NCBI GenBank assembly: GCA_946405515.1
Contig: CAMJHM010000013.1
Span: 1-44,264, forward strand
Length of the DNA: 44,264 nucleotides
Direction of reading: 5' to 3'
Source of the DNA: an uncultured Fibrobacter sp.
GTDB taxonomy: Bacteria > Fibrobacterota > Fibrobacteria > Fibrobacterales > Fibrobacteraceae
Numbering within the stretch: the stretch's first letter is position 1; each line of letters starts with the position of its first letter. Of this stretch, positions 17,249-25,824 are shown one piece after another. The position numbers and the translations under genes were made by a program. A model generated the notes under the pieces. The model ran no database searches and was not told the origin of the DNA. It saw nothing but the letters and a program-made list of their open reading frames with translations.

Positions 17249-17878
17249 ATGAATTTCCTCGAATTTATCAAACCGATGCCGGTCGTGGGCATTCTCCGCG
17301 ACATTCCCCAAGGCGCCGAAGAGGCGTGCGTCAAGACGGCCGCCCAGTGTGGCCTCAAGGCCATCGAAGTCACGATGAACACGGCAAATGCCGCCGAAAT
17401 CATCGTCTCGCTCAAGACGGCCGCTAAACCTCACGGCATCACAGTCGGCGCAGGCACAGTCCGTCACGGGCACGACCTGGAAAAGGCTCTTGCCGCTGGA
17501 GCAGAATTCATTGTCACCCCGAACACCCGCAACGAAATCATCCGACTTTCGTGTACGGCAGGCATCCCCATCATTCCGGGGGCACTCACGCCGACCGAAG
17601 TGCAAAAAGCCTTTGACCTCGGTGCCACGGCCGTGAAGATTTTCCCGGTCAACTGCGTAGGCGGCCCCGAATACATCAAGGCGCTGCGCGGCCCGTTCCG
17701 CGACATTCCGCTGATGGCCTGCGGCGGAGTCAATGCGGAAAACGCCCAAGATTACTTCAAGGCGGGAGCAAACCTCGTCTCGTTCGGAGCAAGCATTTTC
17801 AACCCGACGCTCATGGCTGCCGGCGACTGGGATACCATCGCAAACAAGCTGAAAGCCCTGCTTGATGCGATAAAGTAG
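17249..17878 (+). CDS. eda: KDPG/KHG aldolase
   Basis: 209 residues, full length for the class I aldolase that splits 2-keto-3-deoxy-6-phosphogluconate into pyruvate and glyceraldehyde 3-phosphate (and 4-hydroxy-2-oxoglutarate). Visible: ILRD near 15-18, the base Glu40 in AIEVTMNT, GAGTV, TPNT, PGALTPTE, the Schiff-base Lys130 in AVKIFPV and GGV near 177. It starts 17 nt after the permease gene and could be read from the same transcript, although the functions are unrelated. No dehydratase partner is in the window, so it may serve uronate or keto-acid catabolism. A strong terminator follows. Confidence 0.92.
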   Translation: MNFLEFIKPMPVVGILRDIPQGAEEACVKTAAQCGLKAIEVTMNTANAAEIIVSLKTAAKPHGITVGAGTVRHGHDLEKALAAGAEFIVTPNTRNEIIRLSCTAGIPIIPGALTPTEVQKAFDLGATAVKIFPVNCVGGPEYIKALRGPFRDIPLMACGGVNAENAQDYFKAGANLVSFGASIFNPTLMAAGDWDTIANKLKALLDAIK

Positions 17879-17903
17879 TTCCAAGCGATATCGATTAAAC
17901 AGC

Positions 17904-17927
17904 AATGGCGGGCCAAAACCCGCCATT
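17904..17927. terminator. bidirectional terminator after eda
   Basis: AATGGCGGG/CCCGCCATT, 9-bp perfect stem, 6-nt loop, between convergent genes. Almost the same stem is reused at 21301-21323. Confidence 0.75.
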
Positions 17928-17954
17928 TGAATTTCAAAGCAAGGAATTTATTCC

Positions 17955-18824
17955 TTATTTTCTCCCGGCGTGCATCTGTTTCTTGCACTCGTACATGGAG
18001 GCATCGGCACTGTGGAGCATGTCATCCATGTCCTTGTAATCTTCGGAGGAATGGGCAATGCCATAGGCGAAGGTCACGGACTGGTCCACGATGGTAATAC
18101 CCGACACGGCGTTCTGCATACGTTCTGCGCAAGTCAGCGCGCCTTGCCTGTCGGTATCGGGGCATAGCACCATGAACTCGTCACCGCCCATGCGGAACAG
18201 CACGTCGGAATCACGCAAAAGCTTCTTGACGACACCCACCACACTGCGCAGCAAGAGGTCGCCCGCCTGGTGGCCGTACTTGTCGTTGACCAACTTGAGA
18301 CCGTTCAAATCAAAGTACACGAGCGAGAACGAAGTCCCGTAGCGCTTGCTGCGGGAGAACCATTCCCTGAGGGTGTACATGGCATGGCGGCGGTTATAGC
18401 ACTTGGTCAAATCGTCCGTAAGCGAGATGTCGCGCAAGAACCGGAGTGTCCTGGACAAACGGATATGCACGTTGACACGCGCAAGCAAGATGTCGGCGAT
18501 GGCGGACTTGCTGATAAAATCGGAAGCGCCGGAATGGAACCCCTTCGTAACACTGTCGGAATCCTCGCGGCTCGTGAGGAAGATAATCGGCAAATCGTCC
18601 AGAGCGTACATCTGGCGGATACGAAGACACACTTCGAACCCGTTCAGGCTCGGCATGTTGATATCGAGCAAGACAAGATCCACCCTTTCGTGCTCCAGCC
18701 GTTCAAGAGCCTCTTCGCCCGAAGTGCATGTCACGACACTATACCCGACATGGGACAAAAGCTCGCTGGTCTTATCCAGCATTTCGACATTGTCGTCTAC
18801 AATGAGAATTCTTTCCTCAACCAT
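17955..18824 (-). CDS. Response regulator with diguanylate cyclase output (REC-GGDEF)
   Basis: 289 residues from the ATG at 18824, preferred over an upstream GTG at 18845 because AGAGGG lies 6 nt before it. REC domain: acidic pair D10-D11, phospho-acceptor D54 in LLDINMP, Thr84 in FLTS and Lys106. GGDEF domain: substrate site GGDEF (213-217) intact, and the product-inhibition I-site RDSD (204-207) exactly five residues before it. It should make cyclic di-GMP on phosphorylation and be feedback-inhibited. No histidine kinase is adjacent, so the partner is an orphan elsewhere. It resembles PleD-type architecture with one REC domain. Confidence 0.92.
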   Translation of the reverse strand: MVEERILIVDDNVEMLDKTSELLSHVGYSVVTCTSGEEALERLEHERVDLVLLDINMPSLNGFEVCLRIRQMYALDDLPIIFLTSREDSDSVTKGFHSGASDFISKSAIADILLARVNVHIRLSRTLRFLRDISLTDDLTKCYNRRHAMYTLREWFSRSKRYGTSFSLVYFDLNGLKLVNDKYGHQAGDLLLRSVVGVVKKLLRDSDVLFRMGGDEFMVLCPDTDRQGALTCAERMQNAVSGITIVDQSVTFAYGIAHSSEDYKDMDDMLHSADASMYECKKQMHAGRK

Positions 18825-19006
18825 GTTTCCCTCTTTCTGCGACACATAGCCTCTAAGTCACAGCACAACTAATCTAATATTCTTTTACCGAAAAAGAATA
18901 CCCCGAAAAATAGGAAATCTTGCTAATCTTTCTTTTTTGCGGAAAAAGGCTTTTTTCTCGCGCAATGTAACATCTTTATAACAAATTGCCGTGTTAAAAA
19001 GGCGCT

Positions 19007-19825
19007 CTAGAGGTACTCCAGACGAGGGACACAAGGCACCAAACCACGGCGGGACGCATATTCAAAGAACATTTTGAGCGATTCCTTGCGCTGCTCCGTG
19101 AACCGGTAGTCCAACGCATTGTAGTATTCGTCCACCACAGGGCGCGGCAAGTTCACAGGATACTTTGCGAGCCAAAGGTCCAATGCGTGAGCCTTGTCTT
19201 CGCGGAACTTATCGATGCTTTTTTGCGTCAATTCCATATAACGTTCCACTATCGGGCGGCAATCCGGGCCAAGCACCGCCTTCGAGATGACCCACGCTCC
19301 GAACACGAACGGGACCCCCTGCCAGGCCTGCCACAACGTCCCGAGGTCGTAGCCGAAGACGAACCGGTGCCGTTCGTTCTCCTCGAGCGCCTGGTCTCCA
19401 ATCAGGAGGCACGCATCGTCTGTTGGGCACACAGAACCGCCACAGACATAATCCGGCTTCAGCGAGAACCGGTCTTCCAAGATAATCCGCAACAGCGCGA
19501 CAGAGGTTTCGCTCTGCGATGTCATGCGAACGGACTTGCCCGAAAGTTCCTCGATGGGATAACGGGAAAAAAGCTTGACCGAACGGACCTCGAAGCCACA
19601 AGAGGTGCAAAGTTCCGGCGACAGCACGAACGCTCCGGGTTTCTGAGCAAAAGTGACAGAAGATGCCGGGGAAAGGTGGATACGCCCTTCCTTGAGCCCT
19701 GCACAATGGGCACTGGGTGGCCCGTCCACGAATTCGACACCGGGCAATCCGGCGTTCTCTCTCAAAAAATCGTGAAAGAACGGCGCACAGACCAAAAAAG
19801 GAATACGACCCACGCAAATGTTCAT
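19007..19825 (-). CDS. mqnA: Chorismate dehydratase of the futalosine menaquinone pathway
   Basis: 272 residues, the usual MqnA length. Family features: N-terminal VGRIPFLVCAPF, GPPSAHCAGLKEGRIHLSPASS, SCGFEVRSVKLFSRYP, MTSQSETSVALLRII, the LLIGDQAL strand and FGYDLGTLWQAW-GVPFVFGAW. It converts chorismate to 3-enolpyruvyl-benzoate, the first step of the alternative menaquinone route. Such a quinone would serve fumarate respiration in a succinate-forming anaerobe (inference). It is a solitary gene here, with no mqnB/C/D beside it. Start at the ATG at 19825; SD weak. Confidence 0.85.
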   Translation of the reverse strand: MNICVGRIPFLVCAPFFHDFLRENAGLPGVEFVDGPPSAHCAGLKEGRIHLSPASSVTFAQKPGAFVLSPELCTSCGFEVRSVKLFSRYPIEELSGKSVRMTSQSETSVALLRIILEDRFSLKPDYVCGGSVCPTDDACLLIGDQALEENERHRFVFGYDLGTLWQAWQGVPFVFGAWVISKAVLGPDCRPIVERYMELTQKSIDKFREDKAHALDLWLAKYPVNLPRPVVDEYYNALDYRFTEQRKESLKMFFEYASRRGLVPCVPRLEYL

Positions 19826-19904
19826 GCAAAAAAATTAACTTTTCTTCGCTAGCCTAAAAAGGCAATCCACAGAACTAACGATTAAAGATAGTGATTAAGG
19901 TATA

Positions 19905-20195
19905 ATGGCTGTATTTCACGTGAAGAAAACCTCCGTCGGGGACGACCAGAGCAGTTTAGTCTTTAAGGGAAAAATCGTCGAAGGACCGATCAGCAAGGGC
20001 ATGATCCTTGAAATTCCTGTCACCCAGGAAGCCGTGATCAAGATGAAGATTGACGACGTCGTCCAGTTCGACAAGCAGAAGGACGACGAAAAGAAAATCG
20101 GACTTGTCGTTGATTTCAAGGCTCTCCCCGATGACATGGAAGTCATCATGGGGCTGAACATTGCCGACGAAGACCTGACTATCTCCGCCGAATAG
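19905..20195 (+). CDS. Small conserved-looking protein of unknown function
   Basis: 96 residues, soluble, no signal or membrane helix, rich in Lys, Asp and Val. AAGG lies 6 nt before the ATG, so translation is credible. The pattern GKIVEGPISKGMILEIP followed by IDDVVQFD recalls a small beta-barrel of the translation-factor domain II type, where a G-x-I-x-x-G-x-I-x-x-G-M turn is common, but this is only a local resemblance. It lies 28 nt upstream of the GH5 gene on the same strand and is probably co-transcribed with it. Function not recognised. Confidence 0.65.
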   Translation: MAVFHVKKTSVGDDQSSLVFKGKIVEGPISKGMILEIPVTQEAVIKMKIDDVVQFDKQKDDEKKIGLVVDFKALPDDMEVIMGLNIADEDLTISAE

Positions 20196-20223
20196 TTATT
20201 TCAACAACAAACAAAGGGATGTT

Positions 20224-21297
20224 ATGAAGCGGGAACGACTGCGCGGAGTGAATTTGGGCGGCTGGTTTAGCCAAGTCGACTGTATCGAAGAAAAGGATCC
20301 TGCGGGTTTTCCCGGAATACTGGAGCACATCCGGACATTCCTCTCCGCAGAAGATTTCGTGCGAATCCACAAGGCGGGGTTCAACCACGTGCGCCTGCCC
20401 GTGGACTACTTTAACCTGTTCGAAACGGAAGGACTCAAGCCCAAGGACGAGGTTTTCGCACTGCTCGACAAGGCCCTCCGCGATATCCAGGCCACCGGCC
20501 TAGACGTCATCCTGGACCTGCACAAGTGCCCGGGGCACGATTTCCACCTGGGTTCGTACCAGGAACAACCGTTCTTCGTCAGCGCCGATGCCCGCAAAGA
20601 CACCGCGAAAGTCTGGTCCTATATGGCAGAGCGTTACAGTAACGAACCGCGCGTGATGATGGAACTCTTGAACGAGCCCGCCGCCACCGATTCTCGGATT
20701 TGGGACAAAGTCAAGGACGAAATTTTCTGGGCCATCCGCAAACATGCCCCCAAGAACACCATCGTGGTCGGGAGCAACAAATGGAACAGCGCCCGCGAAT
20801 TCCAGTACCTGACACCGCTCGACGACGACAACGCCATCTACAGTTTCCACACCTACACCCCCGTGACGTTCACCCACCAAGGTGCCGCCTGGATTAGCGA
20901 CCCGTTCTTCAAAATAGAACGCCCCTGGCCTGGGGACTACGCCGCACCCGAACAAGGCGCCGAAACCCGGCTCGATGTGGAATACGGCAAATGGGACAAG
21001 GCAAGGCTACAAGCAAGCATCCAGAATGCGCTAGACTTCCGCGCCAAATACGACCTGCCCGTCGCCTGCAACGAATTCGGAGTTTACGTACAAGTGCCGC
21101 GCAAATACCAGATGGCTTGGATGCACGACTTCATGGAAATCCTGCGCGATGCCGACGTGGGTTACAGCTATTGGAACTACAAGAATCTGGACTTCGGGAT
21201 AGTCTCCAAGGGAGAGTCGCTGCACAACGACCTGCCACAGTACAACAACCCCGAAAGGCTCGACCAGGAACTGCTGGATTTACTTGCAAAAGGGTAA
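20224..21297 (+). CDS. Cytoplasmic glycoside hydrolase family 5 beta-glucanase
   Basis: 357 residues with AGGGA before the ATG and no signal peptide. GH5 hallmarks: RGVNLGGWF at the start, HVRLPVDY (about 55-62), VILDLH (His100), acid/base Glu151 in LLNEPA, FHTYTP (His209), nucleophile Glu284 in CNEFGVY and a closing Trp in YSYWNYKN. It hydrolyses beta-glucosidic bonds by retention. The likely role is intracellular processing of imported cello-oligosaccharides or other beta-glucans (inference from location). It is convergent with purF, with a shared terminator between them. Confidence 0.88.
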   Translation: MKRERLRGVNLGGWFSQVDCIEEKDPAGFPGILEHIRTFLSAEDFVRIHKAGFNHVRLPVDYFNLFETEGLKPKDEVFALLDKALRDIQATGLDVILDLHKCPGHDFHLGSYQEQPFFVSADARKDTAKVWSYMAERYSNEPRVMMELLNEPAATDSRIWDKVKDEIFWAIRKHAPKNTIVVGSNKWNSAREFQYLTPLDDDNAIYSFHTYTPVTFTHQGAAWISDPFFKIERPWPGDYAAPEQGAETRLDVEYGKWDKARLQASIQNALDFRAKYDLPVACNEFGVYVQVPRKYQMAWMHDFMEILRDADVGYSYWNYKNLDFGIVSKGESLHNDLPQYNNPERLDQELLDLLAKG

Positions 21298-21325
21298 AAA
21301 AATGGCGGGTCAAACCCGCCATTTT
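21295..21325. terminator. bidirectional terminator between GH5 and purF
   Basis: AATGGCGGG-TCAAA-CCCGCCATT, 9-bp stem, flanked by an A-run on the left and TTT on the right, so it works for both convergent genes. Confidence 0.85.
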
Positions 21326-21347
21326 TGCATTGTCATTTCAAGTTCTT

Positions 21348-22820
21348 TTATTCTTTCTTCGACTTCTCGTGGCATTCTTCGCAGGGGCAGTGGTAGCAAT
21401 CACCGGTCTCGGCGTAATCCTTGCCGCTCCAGCAGTAAGTGCAGAGCTGGTCTTCGGGCAGGCCAATGGCGTGAATCACGTCGTCGATACGCTGGAATGC
21501 AAGCGTCGTGAGGTTCAGCTTCTGGCGGATGTATTCCACCATGCCCTTGTAGGCTTCGCCATCGGGATTTGTGTACTTCTCGATATCGGCGTTTTCGCCT
21601 TCCTGGTCACGAATGTAGCGACGGGTAATCAAGTCGTATTCGTTCTTGGAACGGGAGAAATTGATGAACTTGCACGGATAAACGAGCGGCGGGCAAGCGA
21701 TACGCATGTGCGTCTCCTTACAGCCGAGCGAATAAAGCTTCAGGGCCTGCTTGCCGAGCTGCGTGCCGCGCACGATAGAGTCGTCGCAGAACACGAGACG
21801 GCGATCCTTGATGAGTCCCGGAATCGGGATGAGCTTCATGGAGGCGACGCGTTCGCGCTGCTTCTGGTCTTGCGGCATGAAGGAGCGGGCCCACGTGGGC
21901 GTGTACTTGACGAAGGGGCGTGCAAACTTGATGCCGGCCTCGTGCGCATAACCTAACGCATGTGACGTACCGGAGTCCGGAATTCCGCAGGCGGCATCAG
22001 CTTCGGTGGGAGTTCTCTTGGCGAGAGCGGAACCGCAACGGTAACGCGTCATCTCGACATTGCGGCCTTCGTAGCTCGATGCCGGGTAGCCATAGTAAAC
22101 CCAGAGGAACGAGCAGATGGCCATCTTCTTGCCGGGCTCGACGAGCGTCGTTTCGCCATCCGGAGTGATCTCCACAATTTCGCCGGGACCAAGGTCACGC
22201 ACGTGTTCGTAGCCGAGGTTGTGCAGGGCACAGCTTTCTTGGACGGCAATCATCGAGCCTTCCTTCTTGCCGAGGATAATCGGCGTGCGGCCCCATTTGT
22301 CGCGGCTTGCAAAGAACTTGCCATCGCTGTTCATGAGCAGCACGGAGCAACTTCCCTTCACCTTCTCATGCACGTACTTGAGACCGTCGACAATCGAGTC
22401 GCGGGTCGCGATGAGCGCGGACACGACTTCGGTCGGACCAACCATACCGCTCGTGGTCGAGTACTGCAGTTGCATGCAGTTGTTGCGGAAGAGTTCGTCC
22501 TTGAGTTCTTCGATGTTCGTCAGGAGGCCGACGGTGACAATCGCGAACGTGCCGAGCTTGGACGTCATCACGAGCGGCTGCGGGTCGGTGTCGGAGATGA
22601 CGCCGATGCCAATCTTGCCCGAGAAGGATGCGATGTCGTGTTCGAACTTGCTGCGGAACGGGGTATTCTGGATGTTGTGGATCGAACGGTGGAACATTCC
22701 GTTCGACTTGAGAACCGCCATACCGCCACGGTGGGTTCCAAGATGTGAGTGGTAGTCAGTACCGAAGAAAAGATCGCTTACGCAATCGTCCTTGGAAACA
22801 ACGCCGCAAAAGCCGCCCAT
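21348..22820 (-). CDS. purF: Amidophosphoribosyltransferase
   Basis: 490 residues, AAGGAG 6 nt before the ATG. N-terminal Ntn glutaminase with GTDYHSHLGTHRGG, SGKIGIGV and FASRDKWGR. C-terminal phosphoribosyltransferase with the PRPP loop LVFCDDSIVRGTQ. It makes phosphoribosylamine from PRPP and glutamine, the first step of purine synthesis. The N-terminus is MGGFCGVV: the candidate nucleophile Cys is residue 5, so four residues would have to be removed to expose it, whereas E. coli PurF has Cys directly after Met and B. subtilis has a longer propeptide. The C-terminus has a cluster of Cys (CTYCW ... CYHCPCEEC) able to bind a metal or Fe-S cluster. Confidence 0.9.
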   Translation of the reverse strand: MGGFCGVVSKDDCVSDLFFGTDYHSHLGTHRGGMAVLKSNGMFHRSIHNIQNTPFRSKFEHDIASFSGKIGIGVISDTDPQPLVMTSKLGTFAIVTVGLLTNIEELKDELFRNNCMQLQYSTTSGMVGPTEVVSALIATRDSIVDGLKYVHEKVKGSCSVLLMNSDGKFFASRDKWGRTPIILGKKEGSMIAVQESCALHNLGYEHVRDLGPGEIVEITPDGETTLVEPGKKMAICSFLWVYYGYPASSYEGRNVEMTRYRCGSALAKRTPTEADAACGIPDSGTSHALGYAHEAGIKFARPFVKYTPTWARSFMPQDQKQRERVASMKLIPIPGLIKDRRLVFCDDSIVRGTQLGKQALKLYSLGCKETHMRIACPPLVYPCKFINFSRSKNEYDLITRRYIRDQEGENADIEKYTNPDGEAYKGMVEYIRQKLNLTTLAFQRIDDVIHAIGLPEDQLCTYCWSGKDYAETGDCYHCPCEECHEKSKKE

Positions 22821-22894
22821 AAAAACTCCTTGGCAAAAGTAAAAAGCGTTTTAGCCAAAATTAGAAATTTTGGACGGACGATTCAATCCGGCAA

Positions 22895-23134
22895 TTAAAT
22901 TTCCGTGAAGCGGTCCACGACAGAACCATCGGCAAGAGTCACCTTGCTTTCAAAATCTTCTCGGGAACGCACCCAGACCGTCCCCTTCGGATGGTCGAGC
23001 GAAACGTATTCGCTGCGGTAGACAACTAGGGGCTGAACGCTCTCACAATCCAAGGCATCGGCCACGACGACGGTGTAAACCATCGTCGCCTTCTTGTAAT
23101 GCCGGTACTTACGCCCGGCAATAGCCTTGGACAT
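22895..23134 (-). CDS. DUF1653 family small protein
   Basis: 79 residues. The pattern GRKYRHYKKA-x-Y, then VVYRSEY, WVRSREDFESKV and DRFTEI matches DUF1653 (YxHYKG ... VVY ... W.R....F ... RF). Function of the family is unknown. It starts 18 nt after the stop of the secreted repeat protein and reads toward purF, so it is probably the second gene of that transcript. A weak AGGTG lies ahead of the start. Confidence 0.7.
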   Translation of the reverse strand: MSKAIAGRKYRHYKKATMVYTVVVADALDCESVQPLVVYRSEYVSLDHPKGTVWVRSREDFESKVTLADGSVVDRFTEI

Positions 23135-23152
23135 GGAGACGCACCTACAACG

Positions 23153-25177
23153 TTACTGGACGTTCACGGTACGCACGGTATTGCCGACGCGGAGCAGGTA
23201 ATAGCCCGCACGGGGAACCGCAATCGCGAAGTCCTGAGCAACAGAGCAACCCTGAGACATCACGCGACCGTTGATATCGAGCAAGAAGTAGTCGGCACCT
23301 GCCGGAACACCGGTAACGAGAATCTGGCGGTCGGCAGAAATCACACTAAACTGCGGCAGCTGGGCAGAGACCTGAATAGCATCCTTGCCCTTGCTGGAAC
23401 TGCTCTTACTGGAGCTGCTCTTGCCGGAACTGGACGACTTGCTATCGCCCCCTTCCTTACTCGAACTGCTGGAAGTCACCGTGCTCGACTTTCCTTGCGG
23501 TTCAACCGTTATAGTCACGTCGTTGCCGGGCATCTTGAACGAGAGGTTCGTTTTCGCTCCAGAGTCTTTTCTGTTGATGCTTGCAATTCCTGTCGCCGAG
23601 AGCGTAAAGCCGGTATATCCAGACACAAGAGTAATCGTCACATTGATATCGTCGTCAGCTTTTGCCTTGGCTTTAGAAACTTCGCACTTCAGTTCGCCAC
23701 AACCTTCTACCTTGACCTCGTATACACCAACCTTATAGGTTGCCTTTATGGTCACATCAGAGGCAGGCATCTTGAACTTGTACGTGGAACTATCCTGCAC
23801 CAAATTGACCGGAGATCCATTATGCTTCTTGACCGAGATGGAATCTAGAATGAAACCCGATTCAGGATAAACGCCCAGCGTGATTTCGGTCCCTTCGAGA
23901 GTACAATCCCTGTATTGTTTAGAGAACGAACCCGCCATCTGGATCGTGCCGTATTCGTCCGGGACAATCTCTACGCAGTAGTAACCGTCATCTTCGCTAG
24001 TAGTAGACTGGGAACTCTGACTATCGAAGCTGCTGCTCGACGATTCGTCCTTTTTGGAGTTGCTGGAACCATCGCCCTGCTGCGAACTCGTCCCGCTCGA
24101 AGAGGAGCCAGCCACAGCCTTGAAGTTTGCCGCAATGATTGTGTTGTAACCGGGGACCTTGTAAGTGTAGGTGCCGTTATTCTTGGTCGGGATAAACGAT
24201 TCCGACTGTTTATCAGCATTCACCACCTTCACGAAGTCAATCTCGTAGTTCTCGTCGGGAGTCACAGTGAACGAAACATTGGAACCGTATTTAAGGTAAG
24301 GATTCCCTGCGTACGAAACACTCCCGTTTGGAACATCCTGGACAGAAACCAGATACGACTGCGTTTCAGAATAAACCGTCACAGTCGCATCACTCTGGCC
24401 CATCTTGATGATGTAAATCGCAGAATCCCCACTTTTCCTCTGACTAACAATATCTTTAACATCTGAAATATTGACATTGCCGGCGTAAGCACTATCCGAG
24501 TTAACAATCACGACAGTCACTTCATCGCCCACATCCGCGGAATCAGGAGCGGAACAGGTCAGGCTATCACAGCCAATAAAGGCAATCTTGTAACGAGTCG
24601 GAGCCACAAAGAGACTTTCTTCAACAGCAAAGGTCACGTTGTTTCCGGGCATGGCGAAGGTGTATTTATATTCAGTCCCTTCAGAGGAACTTGAAGACGA
24701 CGAGGTGACGGCCCCTTCACCAAGGCCAATTAAACCTATTTCAAATTTTCCCTTAAAGTTGGAACCTTTTTTAATGACGACCGAGACCGACGATCCGAAT
24801 TCCTTGGTTATCGGATCCGGGCAATCCAACAGCGTGCAACCATTGACCGTAACCGTGTATGTGCCCTTCTTGAACGAAGAATTTACGGTAACATCCTCAT
24901 CGGGCATCGTGAACGAGTAGAAGTTGAGTGAATCTTCCTTCAAAGAAATCGCACTTGAGCCCGAGACAGTGATGGACTCCAAAACGTAGCCTGTTTCTGG
25001 TTTAGCCATCAATTGAACCGCCGATCCCGCTTCCACAAGATTATTCACGTGGGTGACTTGAGAAACTATTACTTCTCCATGTCCACCTGTGGAAGCCGCA
25101 ATTATCACATCATGTCCATTTCCGGCAAAGGCGGCTGCACCGAAAGCCAAAACCATATAGGCGAATTTTTTTAGCAT
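23153..25177 (-). CDS. Secreted protein with tandem InlB B-repeat-like domains and C-terminal sorting-type domain
   Basis: 674 residues, GGAG 9 nt before the ATG, signal peptide ending AAFA. Seven or so domains of about 75 residues carry a shared pattern: a G-x-V/G-x-E-V-x-L turn, then YTFxMP-xxDVTVxxxF, as in the divergent InlB B-repeat family. Several contain close Cys pairs (GCTLLDC, GCDSLTC, GCGELKC) that probably form disulfides. Two poly-Ser linkers (about 370-400 and 565-595) are of the kind common in Fibrobacter secreted proteins. The last 80 residues (FLLDINGRVMSQG ... AGYYLLRVGN) resemble a type A C-terminal sorting domain. Likely a surface adhesin or fibre-binding protein; no enzymatic domain seen. 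Confidence 0.78.
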   Translation of the reverse strand: MLKKFAYMVLAFGAAAFAGNGHDVIIAASTGGHGEVIVSQVTHVNNLVEAGSAVQLMAKPETGYVLESITVSGSSAISLKEDSLNFYSFTMPDEDVTVNSSFKKGTYTVTVNGCTLLDCPDPITKEFGSSVSVVIKKGSNFKGKFEIGLIGLGEGAVTSSSSSSSEGTEYKYTFAMPGNNVTFAVEESLFVAPTRYKIAFIGCDSLTCSAPDSADVGDEVTVVIVNSDSAYAGNVNISDVKDIVSQRKSGDSAIYIIKMGQSDATVTVYSETQSYLVSVQDVPNGSVSYAGNPYLKYGSNVSFTVTPDENYEIDFVKVVNADKQSESFIPTKNNGTYTYKVPGYNTIIAANFKAVAGSSSSGTSSQQGDGSSNSKKDESSSSSFDSQSSQSTTSEDDGYYCVEIVPDEYGTIQMAGSFSKQYRDCTLEGTEITLGVYPESGFILDSISVKKHNGSPVNLVQDSSTYKFKMPASDVTIKATYKVGVYEVKVEGCGELKCEVSKAKAKADDDINVTITLVSGYTGFTLSATGIASINRKDSGAKTNLSFKMPGNDVTITVEPQGKSSTVTSSSSSKEGGDSKSSSSGKSSSSKSSSSKGKDAIQVSAQLPQFSVISADRQILVTGVPAGADYFLLDINGRVMSQGCSVAQDFAIAVPRAGYYLLRVGNTVRTVNVQ

Positions 25178-25222
25178 ACGATTCTCCGTTTCTAATTATT
25201 CATCAGCTTGTTGTAAATATAC

Positions 25223-25768
25223 TTATACATTCACCTGAAAACCAGCCAGCCACCCATAATCCTGGGGATGGTCAACGAATTTTTCGGGATTTTTAGCACG
25301 CATGGCAAAGAATTCATCGCGAGTCATCCAGACGAAATCGTCCACTTCGCCAGGTTGCGGCACCAAATGGGCGGCTTCTTCGTCGGTAACGCTCGTACGG
25401 TACGTATCATAATACTCGTTGTCAATATAGGTTCCGCCATTCAGCGCATTCTCGTGGATTGCCACAAAGAGGAACTCGAGGTCTTCTGGGGATTTGTTCA
25501 GGCCCAGTTCCTCCCGGAGTTCGCGAATGGCGGCATTCTTGCTGGTATCCCCTGCCGAGATGTGGCCCGCGCAGCTGGTGTCCAGCAGGTTCGGGTTGTT
25601 CTCCTTGAGGTGGCTGCGCAGCTGGAAAAGGATTTTTCCTTCGCCGTTGAACACCCAAACGTGTACGGTACGGTGCCACAGACCTTCGGCATGCACGCGG
25701 GTGCGGCCACAGGAATAGCCCGCAGGGGTGCCGTCCGGATTCAAGATGTCAATCTGTTCTTCTTGCAT
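25223..25768 (-). CDS. Nudix hydrolase, IDI-like subgroup
   Basis: 181 residues. The Nudix box runs GHISAGDTSKNAAIRELREELGL in meaning but with Asp in place of the first Glu of the GX5E motif; REL-REE-LGL is intact, so metal binding is retained. The start (ILNPDGTPAGYSCGRTRVHAEGLWHRTVHVWVF) is typical of the isopentenyl-diphosphate-isomerase-like Nudix proteins such as YfcD. Substrate unknown, cytosolic. It is divergent from the hydrolase gene at 25825. Confidence 0.85.
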   Translation of the reverse strand: MQEEQIDILNPDGTPAGYSCGRTRVHAEGLWHRTVHVWVFNGEGKILFQLRSHLKENNPNLLDTSCAGHISAGDTSKNAAIRELREELGLNKSPEDLEFLFVAIHENALNGGTYIDNEYYDTYRTSVTDEEAAHLVPQPGEVDDFVWMTRDEFFAMRAKNPEKFVDHPQDYGWLAGFQVNV

Positions 25769-25824
25769 GTGTCAATAGTAGTTTTTCCACTTCGGGGGCA
25801 ACAGCCTTTTTCTAAAATTAGGCC

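Noticed and set aside
18905..19006. Possible small RNA or terminator in the gap between MqnA and the diguanylate cyclase
   Set aside because: A/T-rich runs and a poorly paired GGAAAAAGGCTTTTTTC segment are present, but no stable stem followed by a T-run could be drawn with confidence.
22203..22755. Plus-strand frames opposite purF
   Set aside because: No SD or recognisable domain; purF is complete on the other strand.
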